Notes: generated by a model not told the origin, from the sequence alone. A stretch of DNA of 37,784 bases from Chitinophaga pinensis (GCA_945878115.1 CAMDVD010000039.1:1-37784); one strand, 5' to 3'. Counted from the first letter of the stretch, positions 18,747-26,703 are shown. Numbers and translations: made by a program.

Positions 18747-18758
18747 TATATACATTTG
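18730..18758 (+). promoter_or_regulatory. Candidate scoB promoter overlapping the terminator
   Basis: TTG at 18730-18732 and TACATTTG at 18751-18758, with an 18-bp spacer, fit the Bacteroidota promoter consensus. The -33 element lies in the 3' arm of the rplKAJL terminator. The ATG of scoB is 34 bp after the -7 box. Confidence 0.55.
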
Positions 18759-18792
18759 ACTACTTATTTTTTCACCTCATTAAAAGCAGAAC

Positions 18793-19449
18793 ATGCCTTT
18801 AGATAAAAATCAAATTGCTAAAAGAATCGCTCAAGAACTTCAAGATGGCTTCTATGTGAACTTAGGAATTGGTATTCCAACCTTAGTCGCAAATTATATT
18901 CCAGAAGGAATGGAAGTAGTATTACAAAGCGAAAATGGCTTGTTAGGTATGGGCCCTTTTCCAATAGAAGGCGAAGAAGATGCAGATTTAATTAATGCTG
19001 GCAAACAAACCATCACTACCCTACCTGGTTCATCATTCTTTGATAGTGCCATGAGTTTTGGAATGATACGCGCTGGTAAAGTAAACCTAACAGTGCTTGG
19101 TGCGATGGAAGTTGCAGACAATGGCGACATTGCAAATTGGAAAGTACCAGGTAAAATGGTTAAAGGAATGGGCGGTGCCATGGACTTAGTAGCGAGTGCA
19201 AAAAATATTATTGTTGCCATGCAACACACAGATAAAGCAGGAAATTCAAAATTACTTCCATCCTGTTCTTTACCGATTACCGGACTTCGATGTGTAAAAA
19301 AAATCGTAACTGATTTAGGCGTTTTTAATGTTACCGACAATGGTTTTGAGTGTATTGAATATGCACAAGGAACTACCATTGAGGAAATTAAACAGAAGAC
19401 AGCAGGAAGGCTTTGCATCTCCGCGGATGTGAAAGAAATAGCTGTTTAG
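18793..19449 (+). CDS. scoB: 3-oxoacid CoA-transferase subunit B
   Basis: This is the B subunit of a class I CoA-transferase that moves CoA from succinyl-CoA (or a similar donor) to acetoacetate or another 3-oxoacid. The 218-residue protein has the catalytic glutamate region SENGLLGMGPFP (Glu47), which forms the glutamyl-CoA thioester in this family. Also present are FDSAMSFGMIRAG, a conserved GAMEV segment and a GGAMDLV motif. The A subunit normally lies next to B, but no A gene is in the window; the next gene is infC. The enzyme needs A for activity, so A is presumably elsewhere. The substrate could be another short acid. Confidence 0.93.
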   Translation: MPLDKNQIAKRIAQELQDGFYVNLGIGIPTLVANYIPEGMEVVLQSENGLLGMGPFPIEGEEDADLINAGKQTITTLPGSSFFDSAMSFGMIRAGKVNLTVLGAMEVADNGDIANWKVPGKMVKGMGGAMDLVASAKNIIVAMQHTDKAGNSKLLPSCSLPITGLRCVKKIVTDLGVFNVTDNGFECIEYAQGTTIEEIKQKTAGRLCISADVKEIAV

Positions 19450-19492
19450 AACAACTCAAATTATTTAATTATAAAGAAAATATTTATCCTAA

Positions 19493-19522
19493 TTGTAATT
19501 TCAAATAAAAAAATTACATTTG
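19493..19522 (+). promoter_or_regulatory. infC promoter
   Basis: TTG at 19493-19495, a 19-bp spacer and TACATTTG at 19515-19522 make one of the cleanest Bacteroidota-type promoters in the window. The ATG of infC is 19 bp after the -7 box, leaving a short leader. Confidence 0.65.
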
Positions 19523-19541
19523 TACACACTTAAAAAATTGA

Positions 19542-20096
19542 ATGTACCCAAAAAATAACAATCGCCGTCCTTTTAAAAGACAAAGAGAACACCGTTTAAA
19601 TAGAGAAATAGACACCGCAGAGGTGCGTTTAGTTGGTGAAAATTTAGAGCCTGGCGTTTACTCGACAGAGAAAGCCTTAGAGTTATGCGCTGAATTAGAA
19701 GTTGACTTAGTAGAGATTTCACCTGCCGCAGACCCTCCAGTATGCAGAGCCGTTGATTACAATAAATTTCTTTACGAGAAGAAACGAAAAGAAAAAGAAC
19801 AAAAAGCAAAATCACAAAAAAGTGAAGTCAAAGAAATTCGATTTACACCGAATACGGATGATCATGATTTTGATTTCAAAGCAAAACATGCCGAACGATT
19901 TTTGTTGGATGGCGATAAAGTAAAAGCCTATGTTCAGTTCAAAGGTCGTGCCATCATGTTTAAAGATAGAGGCGAACTTATTTTATTAAAATTTGCAGAG
20001 CGATTATCCGAGGTTGGCACATTGGAAGGTATGCCAAAATTAGAAGGCAAAAGAATGCATGCAATCTTTGCAACCAAAACAAAGAAAAAAGTTTAA
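19542..20096 (+). CDS. infC: Translation initiation factor IF-3
   Basis: IF-3 binds the 30S subunit, keeps it free of 50S and checks the initiator tRNA-start codon match. The 184-residue protein has a basic N-terminal extension, the N-domain (LNREI, VRLVGENLEPGVYSTEKAL, VDLVEISPAADPPVCRAVDY), the linker helix rich in Lys/Glu (FLYEKKRKEKEQKAK) and the C-domain (VKEIRFTPNTDDHDF, KVKAYVQFKGR). It starts with ATG, not the AUU start used for autoregulation in enterics. The usual partners rpmI and rplT do not follow; instead an RRM protein gene comes 52 bp later. Confidence 0.97.
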   Translation: MYPKNNNRRPFKRQREHRLNREIDTAEVRLVGENLEPGVYSTEKALELCAELEVDLVEISPAADPPVCRAVDYNKFLYEKKRKEKEQKAKSQKSEVKEIRFTPNTDDHDFDFKAKHAERFLLDGDKVKAYVQFKGRAIMFKDRGELILLKFAERLSEVGTLEGMPKLEGKRMHAIFATKTKKKV

Positions 20097-20099
20097 TAG

Positions 20100-20130
20100 T
20101 TTGCATTTCTCATTATAATAATTACCTTTA
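20100..20130 (+). promoter_or_regulatory. Promoter of the RRM protein gene
   Basis: TTTG at 20100-20103, a 19-bp spacer and TACCTTTA at 20123-20130 fit the Bacteroidota consensus with one mismatch in the last base. It begins right after the infC stop, so the RRM gene can be expressed separately. Confidence 0.55.
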
Positions 20131-20148
20131 CTACCTTATATTTATACA

Positions 20149-20454
20149 ATGAACATTTATGTAGCAAACATCCCATTTAAAATGAAGGATGAAGAATTAA
20201 GAGAAATTTTCGCTGAGTTTGGTGAAATCATTTCCTGCAAAATTATTATGGACAAGTTTACACAACGTAGCCGTGGATTCGGTTTTGTTGAGATGCCTGA
20301 TGAAGTAGCGCAAGCTGCTATTGACGGCACCAACGGTCGTGAAGTAATGGGCCTTGAACTTCGTGTGAACGAAGCTCGTCCTAAAACAGAAGACGGCGGT
20401 GGAGGCTATAATAAGAATAGAGGCGGTGGAGGCTATAACAAAAGAGAATACTAA
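20149..20454 (+). CDS. Small RRM-domain RNA-binding protein
   Basis: The 101-residue protein is one RNA recognition motif with a glycine-rich tail. RNP2 is IYVANI (3-8) and RNP1 is RGFGFVEM (42-49), with the aromatic residues that stack on RNA bases intact. After the RRM comes a Gly/Tyr/Asn/Arg tail with two GGGGYNK-like repeats, similar to eukaryotic glycine-rich and cyanobacterial Rbp proteins. Such proteins are common in Bacteroidota and act as RNA chaperones or post-transcriptional regulators, but the targets here are unknown. A compact terminator follows, and its own promoter precedes it. Confidence 0.94.
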   Translation: MNIYVANIPFKMKDEELREIFAEFGEIISCKIIMDKFTQRSRGFGFVEMPDEVAQAAIDGTNGREVMGLELRVNEARPKTEDGGGGYNKNRGGGGYNKREY

Positions 20455-20478
20455 TTCTAACTTTTTATAAAATTTTCT

Positions 20479-20503
20479 AACACAGCTTTTGCTGTGTTTT
20501 TTT
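20479..20503 (+). terminator. Rho-independent terminator after the RRM gene
   Basis: AACACAGC (20479-20486), a TTTT loop and GCTGTGTT (20491-20498) form a perfect 8-bp stem that runs into a T-tract ending at 20503. It lies 25 bp after the stop codon. Confidence 0.88.
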
Positions 20504-20572
20504 ATTCCTACTATTGACTATTAACCTTTCGCTATCCTATTGGTCAGAGTTGCTCACCAAAACAAATAGAAC

Positions 20573-20812
20573 ATGAAAACAAAACGAGTAGTAAGAATCT
20601 GGGTCACACTAGTATGCATTCTCTTCTTTACCCTGAATACGGATGCTCATCCAAATAGGCATAGGCATTTTAATCATTGCCGTAAACACCATTCAATAAT
20701 ATATTCCCATCCAAACACACACAGAATGCATAGATTTCATTTTCGAAAGATGCATAGAATGCATGTAAAAAATAGAGGGTATCAATCACATTATAGACAA
20801 GGCCATAGGTAA
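20573..20812 (+). CDS. Histidine-rich small exported protein
   Basis: The 79-residue protein has a signal peptide (KTKRVVRIWVTLVCILFFTL, probable cleavage after NTDA). The mature part of about 54 residues contains 14 histidines and many arginines, arranged as RHRH, KHH, HRMH, RFH and KMHRMH. It is not acidic and has one cysteine. No family is recognised. Histidine density and export suggest metal (Ni, Cu, Zn) or polyanion binding in the periplasm or outside, but that is inference from composition. It lies between two terminators, so it is a monocistronic unit. The signal peptide and the terminator directly after it make a real gene likely. Confidence 0.65.
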   Translation: MKTKRVVRIWVTLVCILFFTLNTDAHPNRHRHFNHCRKHHSIIYSHPNTHRMHRFHFRKMHRMHVKNRGYQSHYRQGHR

Positions 20813-20840
20813 TTTACGAACTTCCTATTCCTTAGATTAG

Positions 20841-20884
20841 AAGCCATTTTTAAGCGAAAAAATATACTTAAAAATGGCTTTTTC
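20841..20884 (+). terminator. Rho-independent terminator after the His-rich gene
   Basis: A perfect 14-bp stem, AAGCCATTTTTAAG (20841-20854) with CTTAAAAATGGCTT (20867-20880), has a 12-nt loop and is followed by a T-run. It lies 29 bp after the stop. Confidence 0.82.
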
Positions 20885-20956
20885 ATTGAAAATAAAGTCG
20901 AAATAAATTACATTTTTGAAATGTTTAAAAAGACTATATTAATTGCAAATAATTAG

Positions 20957-20964
20957 TATCTTCG
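20957..20964 (+). promoter_or_regulatory. Candidate secDF -7 element
   Basis: TATCTTCG followed by CCC is a common variant of the Bacteroidota -7 box and lies 37 bp before the secDF start. I see no convincing -33 TTG at the right distance. Confidence 0.35.
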
Positions 20965-21001
20965 CCCGTTCTAAATTTACAAAAAAAATAAGTCTAAAGA
21001 C

Positions 21002-24000
21002 ATGCAGCTAAAAGGTTTGATTAAGCTATTTACAATAGCACTGATTCTGATTTCACTTTTTCAATTATCCTTTACTTTCGTAGTAAGAAATTTTGAGAAA
21101 AAACAAGCATCTAAAATAGAAGCACGAATACAACAAGAAAACCCATCCTTGAAAGGTGAGGAATTAACAGCTATTGTGGCTGACAAATTACGTTTCGCAT
21201 TAGATAGCCTTTCTACTGAAACCGTTTTCCCTCTAGGATTTACAAAATATTCTTACCAAGAAGCAAAAGAACAAGAATTAAATTTAGGTCTTGACTTGCA
21301 AGGCGGTATGAATGTAGTACTTGAGGTTAGCTTGGATGATTTATTGCTTAACATGAGCAGTAATAAAAATGATGCTTCTCTTGTAAAAGCCTTAGCAGAT
21401 GCAAACAGAATGAAAGAAACGAGTCAAGATGACTTCATTACTTTATTTGCAAATGCATATAAAGCAGGAAATCCAGAAGGTAAATTGGCTGCAATATTTG
21501 TAACGCCTAATTCAAAAAATATTAATTTTAATTCATCAAATGATGATGTTTTAAAACAAATTCGTATTGAAGCCAAAGATGCGATTAACCGCACATATAG
21601 AGTATTGTTAACTCGTATTGATAAATTTGGTGTGTCTCAACCGAATGTCAATTTGGATGAAAATCGTGGAATTATCAGTGTCGAATTAGCTGGTGTAAAT
21701 AACCCAGATCGTGTTCGTAAATATTTGCAAGCAACTGCTAAATTAGAATTCTGGGAAACCTATTCTCAAACAGAAGTTAATCCTTGTATAATCAAAGCAG
21801 ATAAGGAATTGAAAGCTTTTAATGCAGGTATTTCTAAAGACACTGCTGTAAATACAACTGTTGTAAAAGATAGCAATGCAAAAGTAAATACTGGTGGAAC
21901 TGATACAGCTTCTTTGACTTCATTATTAGGGAATAAAACAGATAGCAATTCAACTAAAAGTGACACTAGCACTGCTGGAATGACACAAGATCAAAAAATT
22001 GCAAAAGCAAGAATTGATCAACCATTAATTAGCTTTTTTATTGGCGGTTTTCAAAACTCAACGAATCCAAAAACTGGACAGCCTTATTATCTTCCGCAAA
22101 TTACTTATGTATTTATGCGTGATACAGCTCAGTTAAATAGATTGTTTTCTATGCCACTTGTGAAAAAACAATTTCCTAGTGACTTGCGTTTTTATTATGG
22201 AATGGCTGACAAAGAAGTTAGAGAAAAAGATAAAGTTTGTATTTTGTATGCAATCCGTACCAATGGTAAAGATATTGCTCCATTAGGCGGTGACCATATC
22301 ACAGACACTCGTCAAGATTACGACAGAGAAAAAGGAACACCAGATATTCAAATGTCTATGGATGGTATTGGTGCTCGTGGATGGGAAAGATTAACCGGTG
22401 CTAATATTGGTAAATCTATTGCAATTGTTTTGGATGATATAGTTTATTCAGCTCCTGCCCCTAGCGAAAAAATTGCTGGTGGTAACTCTAACATTACAGG
22501 TAGTTTTACTGTTGAAGAAGCACAAGATTTAGCGAACATTTTAAAAACAGGTAAATTGCCTGCACCTGCTAAAATAGTACAGGAGCAAGTAGTTGGTCCA
22601 ACTTTAGGTGCTGAAGCAGTAAGAGGTGGAATGCTTTCTTTCTTTATAGCTTTCATCGTGATTTTTATCTTGATGTTGGTATATTACAATACAGCAGGTT
22701 GGGTTGCGAATGCAGCTTTGGTGTTAAATTTATTATTTACCGTTGGTATTCTAGCAGCTTTACACGCTTCTTTAACGGCAGCTGGTATTGCTGGACTTGT
22801 TCTTACCATTGGTATGGCAGTGGATACAAACGTAATTATATTTGAAAGAATTAAAGAAGAATTGAAACTGGGCAAAACGCATGAGAATGCAATTAATGAA
22901 GGTTATCGCCGTTCTTTAAGTCCTGTACTCGATGGTCATATCACAGTATTATTAACAGCAGTTATTTTATTCATATTTGGATTAGGTCCTGTATTAGGAT
23001 TTGCAACTACCCAAATTATTGGTATCTTATTGTCCTTGTTCTGTGGTATTTTAGTTTCACGTTTAGTTACGGATATCCGAATGAAAAACGGAAAACACTT
23101 TAACTATTTTACATCCATTTCTGAGAAAATATTCAAGAAGTTTCATTTCCATTTTATTGAATGGAGAAAGAAAGCTTACATGATTTCAATTGTCGTATTT
23201 TTATTAGGAGTTGGTTCCATATTTCATGGCTTCCATTTAGGTGTTGAATTTTTAGGAGGAAGAAGTTATACTCTAGACCTGAAAGATAAATTCAAAACAA
23301 GCGATGTTAGAGAAGCTTTAAATAGCACATTTGGAGAACGCCCTGTTGTAAAAACAATTGGTGTCGGAAACACGGTTAATATAGTAACTACTTATAAACG
23401 TAATATAGTTGGTGAAGCCGTAACCAACGAAGCAGTTGAAAAATTATACACAGGACTTAAGGGTGCAAATTTCTTGAATGATAATATGACTTTGGAAGAG
23501 TTCAAATCTCCAAAATATTTGAGCTCAAATATGGTATCTGCAAGTATTTCGGACGATTTGAAAAAAGGAGCATTATGGGCAACCTTCTGGTCATTACTTT
23601 TAATTTCTGTTTACATATTCGTTCGTTTTAGAAAATGGCAATATTCATTGGGTACATTGGTGGCTTTACTTCATGACGTGTTTGTAACGCTTGCCGTGTT
23701 CTCTTTCTTAAAAGATATAGTACCTTTCTCATTAGAATTAGATCAACACTTTATTGCAGCAGTATTAACGGTAATCGGTTTCTCTATGAATGATACTGTT
23801 ATTGTATTCGACAGAATCAGAGAGTATTTCCGTAAGCGTCCAGGTTCATCCAAAACAGACGTTATCAATGCTGCAATCAATGATACGATGAGCAGAACTA
23901 TCATGACATCCTTAACCGTATTCTTAACCCTATTAATCTTATTTATTTTCGGTGGAGAAGTAACTAAAGGATTTGCATTTGCCATGATGATTGGTGTAGT

Positions 24001-24124
24001 TACTGGTACTTATTCGTCTATTTTTGTTGCTGCACCTATCTTAATTGATTTAGATAAGTCTGATAAATTAACGATGGAAGAAGATAAAGAAAAACGAATT
24101 GAAGAATTAAAACAAATGGCTTAA
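21002..24124 (+). CDS. secDF: Fused protein translocase subunit SecDF
   Basis: This inner-membrane protein uses the proton gradient to help pull exported proteins through SecYEG. At 1040 residues it is SecD and SecF joined in one chain, as is usual in Bacteroidota. An N-terminal membrane helix is followed by the SecD start LGLDLQGGMNVVLEV (about 95-110), a large periplasmic P1 domain with a Lys/Asp/Ser/Thr-rich insertion (about 275-330), and SecD membrane helices with GMAVDTNVIIFERI near 605-618. The SecF half starts with a membrane helix and FLGGRSYTLDL (near 752) and has GFSMNDTVIVFDRIRE near 925-940. A strong terminator follows. It would serve export of the signal-peptide proteins in this window, which then use T9SS. 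Confidence 0.97.
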   Translation: MQLKGLIKLFTIALILISLFQLSFTFVVRNFEKKQASKIEARIQQENPSLKGEELTAIVADKLRFALDSLSTETVFPLGFTKYSYQEAKEQELNLGLDLQGGMNVVLEVSLDDLLLNMSSNKNDASLVKALADANRMKETSQDDFITLFANAYKAGNPEGKLAAIFVTPNSKNINFNSSNDDVLKQIRIEAKDAINRTYRVLLTRIDKFGVSQPNVNLDENRGIISVELAGVNNPDRVRKYLQATAKLEFWETYSQTEVNPCIIKADKELKAFNAGISKDTAVNTTVVKDSNAKVNTGGTDTASLTSLLGNKTDSNSTKSDTSTAGMTQDQKIAKARIDQPLISFFIGGFQNSTNPKTGQPYYLPQITYVFMRDTAQLNRLFSMPLVKKQFPSDLRFYYGMADKEVREKDKVCILYAIRTNGKDIAPLGGDHITDTRQDYDREKGTPDIQMSMDGIGARGWERLTGANIGKSIAIVLDDIVYSAPAPSEKIAGGNSNITGSFTVEEAQDLANILKTGKLPAPAKIVQEQVVGPTLGAEAVRGGMLSFFIAFIVIFILMLVYYNTAGWVANAALVLNLLFTVGILAALHASLTAAGIAGLVLTIGMAVDTNVIIFERIKEELKLGKTHENAINEGYRRSLSPVLDGHITVLLTAVILFIFGLGPVLGFATTQIIGILLSLFCGILVSRLVTDIRMKNGKHFNYFTSISEKIFKKFHFHFIEWRKKAYMISIVVFLLGVGSIFHGFHLGVEFLGGRSYTLDLKDKFKTSDVREALNSTFGERPVVKTIGVGNTVNIVTTYKRNIVGEAVTNEAVEKLYTGLKGANFLNDNMTLEEFKSPKYLSSNMVSASISDDLKKGALWATFWSLLLISVYIFVRFRKWQYSLGTLVALLHDVFVTLAVFSFLKDIVPFSLELDQHFIAAVLTVIGFSMNDTVIVFDRIREYFRKRPGSSKTDVINAAINDTMSRTIMTSLTVFLTLLILFIFGGEVTKGFAFAMMIGVVTGTYSSIFVAAPILIDLDKSDKLTMEEDKEKRIEELKQMA

Positions 24125-24145
24125 TCGCCTTGATGAACTCTAACA

Positions 24146-24182
24146 AAAAAGCGGTTACAATTTGTAGCCGCTTTTTTTTTCT
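24146..24182 (+). terminator. Rho-independent terminator of secDF
   Basis: GCGGTTACA (24151-24159) pairs with TGTAGCCGC (24163-24171), one G-T wobble included, flanked by an A-run and followed by a long T-run. It is the last clear core-genome feature before the island. Confidence 0.88.
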
Positions 24183-24234
24183 AAAATTCAATCAAATGGT
24201 AAGTAATAGAAATTAAATCATTCTTCCGACTTTT

Positions 24235-24276
24235 TACTTTCTACTTATTACTTTCTACTTATTACTTTCTACTTTT
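24235..24276. repeat. 14-bp tandem repeat, three copies
   Basis: TACTTTCTACTTAT is present at 24235 and 24249, and as TACTTTCTACTTTT at 24263. It is short, AT-rich and intergenic. Confidence 0.85.
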
Positions 24277-24532
24277 TGGAATCTCTGTTCTTATTTACCG
24301 ATACAGGAACTGATAAGAAAAAATAAACGTTGAAACCCTTGATAATGCTAGATTTCGCAATTTTTACGAGCAACAAATGAGCAACTACTCATCAAATTTC
24401 GACTTTCTTGAGTTACATGTGAGCAACAAAAAAGAACAACAAAACAAAGATAAAATAAATTTTTGATACTTGTTTTTTGTTATCGTTTTTTTCTTTTTGT
24501 TGCATACAAATCACTTCTCGTTTTTACCTGAA

Positions 24533-24587
24533 AAATACTCAAATTTTAACCATATGAGCAAATGAGCTTTTAATTATTTGAGTATTT
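24533..24587. repeat. 12-bp inverted repeat in the island border
   Basis: AAATACTCAAAT (24533-24544) and ATTTGAGTATTT (24576-24587) are perfect complements, 31 bp apart. The spacer holds ATGAGCAAATGA, a word also found at the 3' end of the DUF3987 gene (35701-35712, other strand). There is no T-run and no nearby gene end. Confidence 0.6.
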
Positions 24588-24733
24588 AAATTTATTTTTT
24601 TAAAGAAATAATTTCGATTTCCGAGAATCCTAAAATCTTATTTTGTCCATACCCGTCTAATCTTCCGTTCCAATGTGTACCATTCTGTTCGGAAGCTTTT
24701 TCATTTCAAAAAATGATTTTATTTTAGTGCGCT

Positions 24734-25108
24734 ATGGATCCAAATAAATCAAAAAGTATTACCAATGACATGCTCATGGAACAATTCATGGAAATGAAAT
24801 CCATGATTGCGAATTTGCAATCAGAGATTGAAAGTCTAAAAAATCCAGTTGATGGTTTTTTAACTAAATGGATGGATACTTTTGAGGCTATGCGCATGCT
24901 TCGTGTTAGCCGTCGTACTATTGATAATTACATCAAGGCCGGAAAACTGACTCCAGTAAGAATTAGCAAACGAAATCACTTTGCCATCGCCCAAGTACAA
25001 GGTTTATTGCATGTTGCGGAGTCTCCAAAAATTAGAAGCTACCAGGAAGACATTCGGTTTATGCTGCAAAAAATAGCAAAAATGGATGAGATTGGTGAGG
25101 ATTGGTAG
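24734..25108 (+). CDS. Helix-turn-helix (excisionase/MerR-like) DNA-binding protein
   Basis: The 124-residue protein has a short predicted coiled coil at 13-37 (MLMEQFMEMKSMIANLQSEI) and a winged-helix domain at about 50-90 (FEAMRMLRVSRRTIDNYIKA, then GKLTPVRISKRNHF), the HTH_17 pattern of excisionases and small element-borne regulators. It has no signal peptide. It is the first rightward gene of the island and lies 67 bp before the AbiE-type antitoxin start. Similar small HTH proteins in Bacteroidota elements act in excision or replication control; a role in regulating the next genes is also possible. Confidence 0.75.
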   Translation: MDPNKSKSITNDMLMEQFMEMKSMIANLQSEIESLKNPVDGFLTKWMDTFEAMRMLRVSRRTIDNYIKAGKLTPVRISKRNHFAIAQVQGLLHVAESPKIRSYQEDIRFMLQKIAKMDEIGEDW

Positions 25109-25131
25109 TTATTGCATGAATTTTACCTTTT

Positions 25132-25165
25132 TTTGCATGCATTTCAAAAAATATCTGTACTTTTG
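25132..25165 (+). promoter_or_regulatory. Promoter of the AbiE-type pair
   Basis: TTTG at 25132-25135 and a perfect TACTTTTG at 25158-25165 have a 22-bp spacer. The ATG at 25176 follows 10 bp later. The direct repeat TTGCATG (25112 and 25134), the second copy inside the palindrome TGCATGCA, lies on and upstream of the -33 box and could be an antitoxin operator. Confidence 0.5.
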
Positions 25166-25175
25166 TATCAAAGAA

Positions 25176-25757
25176 ATGGATTTACTCCGTCAACATATCA
25201 AGCAGGGTGAGGTATATCGCCGTTCTGACCTGGAATATTATTCCACGGCCATAGATAGGCATTTGGCTCAATTAACTAAAGACGGAACATTGGTGAAATT
25301 AAACCAAGGATTGTATTACGCGCCTAAACAATCAAAATTTGGGGCTGTTCCTCCGGATGACCGCCAAGTAGTAGAAAGTTTTCTGAAGGACGAAGATTTT
25401 CTTTTGGTATCCCCAAATAGTTTTAATTCATTAGGACTAGGCCTAACACAACTTTACAATTCCACATGGGTATATAACCATAAGCGCAAAGGCGAATTTC
25501 AACTGAATGGAAAGACATTTGAATTCAAATTAAAATCCTCCTTCCCTAAAAGTATCTCAAGAGAATATTTGCTCGTTGATTTATTAAACAATTTGGATAA
25601 CCTAGCAGAAGACCAAACACAAGCCTTAGATAAATTGCCAAATAATGTACGTAGTTTTAATACTGATGCTTTGATGAAGGCTACTCAACAATATGGAACA
25701 GGCAAAACAAAGCGCACTTTAAAATCAATCGTTCGAAACGTACTCCAGCATGCTTGA
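25176..25757 (+). CDS. AbiEi-type antitoxin (DUF6088-like), type IV toxin-antitoxin
   Basis: The 193-residue protein has an N-terminal winged helix (LRQHIKQGEVYRRSDLEYYS, DRHLAQLTKDGTLVKLNQGL followed by YYAPK) and a C-terminal alpha/beta region (LLVSPNSFNSLGLGLTQLYN). That matches AbiEi-like antitoxins, which bind their own promoter and oppose the toxin without being shown to bind it directly. The ATG at 25176 is chosen because it lies 10 bp after a perfect -7 box; the longer frame would start inside the preceding gene. The stop overlaps the start of the toxin gene by 8 bp, typical of AbiE operons. Confidence 0.82.
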   Translation: MDLLRQHIKQGEVYRRSDLEYYSTAIDRHLAQLTKDGTLVKLNQGLYYAPKQSKFGAVPPDDRQVVESFLKDEDFLLVSPNSFNSLGLGLTQLYNSTWVYNHKRKGEFQLNGKTFEFKLKSSFPKSISREYLLVDLLNNLDNLAEDQTQALDKLPNNVRSFNTDALMKATQQYGTGKTKRTLKSIVRNVLQHA

Positions 25758-26703
25758 TTTCATACATAACGACCCTGAATTCAAAGAGCTACTCTCCATT
25801 GTATCTACCAAAAAAGGTATTGACATTACATTGGTTGAGAAGGATTATTGGATCATGCATGCATTATACTCCTTGCAACAACAGGGAATTGAGTTTGAAT
25901 TGAAAGGAGGAACGTCATTATCCAAGGGCTATGGATTAATTCATAGATTTTCAGAGGACATCGACATTCACATTCGTACAAATTTTGGCTTTCCTATTGA
26001 AGGGAAAGAAGACAAATCACAAGTAAAAACGGCACGCAAAGAATTTTATGATGTGTTTGCAAAATCGCTATCGATAAATGGGATCAATGAAATTGTAAGA
26101 GACCATGAATTTGATGACAAAGAGAAATTCCGAAGTGGAGGAATAAGACTCTACTATGAAAGTTATACCCCTACGTTGGAAGGCCTGAAAGATGGGATTT
26201 TATTAGAAGCTGGATTCGACACCGTTACACCAAATAGCCCTATCGATATTTCTTCGTGGATTTGGGAACACCTTATTTCAATAGGAGCACACATCAATTA
26301 CATAAACAATAAAGCAACTGGCGTACAATGCTATCATCCAGGTTACACCCTAGTTGAAAAACTCCAAACCATCGTTCGCAAATACCGCAACAGAGATAAC
26401 CCTGGAGCTTCTGATGATAAAAACTTTATGCGCCAATATTATGACGTTTATTGCCTGCTTGGCAATTCTGATATACTAGTATTCATTGGCACACCTGAAT
26501 ATATAGCACATAAAGCAGCAAGAATCAAAGGAGCTGATAACCAAATACCACTTCGAGAACATCCTGCGCTTTTACTAAGCGATTCGGAGATAAGAGAATC
26601 ATTTCAAAATCGTTATGAATCCACTTCCAAGCTTTATTATAATGGGCAACCAGAGTTTAAAGATATTTTGGCAAGAATACAATTGAATTTGAATCGGTTG
26701 TAA
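25750..26703 (+). CDS. AbiEii/AbiGii-family nucleotidyltransferase toxin
   Basis: The 317-residue protein has the nucleotidyltransferase fold seen in AbiEii toxins. TLVEKDYWIMHAL near the N-terminus is the family signature. LKGGTSLSKGYGLI (Gly53-Gly54-Thr-Ser56) and the metal-binding pair Asp70/Asp72 in SEDIDIHI make the catalytic centre. Known members add nucleotides to tRNA or otherwise stall growth upon infection, giving abortive infection. All the core residues appear intact, so it should be active. It overlaps the antitoxin gene and is last in its operon; about 340 bp without a gene follows. Confidence 0.87.
   Translation: MLDFIHNDPEFKELLSIVSTKKGIDITLVEKDYWIMHALYSLQQQGIEFELKGGTSLSKGYGLIHRFSEDIDIHIRTNFGFPIEGKEDKSQVKTARKEFYDVFAKSLSINGINEIVRDHEFDDKEKFRSGGIRLYYESYTPTLEGLKDGILLEAGFDTVTPNSPIDISSWIWEHLISIGAHINYINNKATGVQCYHPGYTLVEKLQTIVRKYRNRDNPGASDDKNFMRQYYDVYCLLGNSDILVFIGTPEYIAHKAARIKGADNQIPLREHPALLLSDSEIRESFQNRYESTSKLYYNGQPEFKDILARIQLNLNRL

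Larger units (their letters stand above)
24183..24733. other. Gene-free AT-rich left border of the island
   Basis: About 550 bp without a gene. It contains a 14-bp tandem repeat (24235-24276), three copies of GAGCAAC (24368, 24379, 24421) and a related GAGCAAA at 24556, and a 12-bp inverted repeat (24533-24587). No tRNA and no open frame were found. This is where core genes end and the defence cargo begins, so an attachment site may lie here, but its partner site would be beyond the right edge. Confidence 0.6.
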
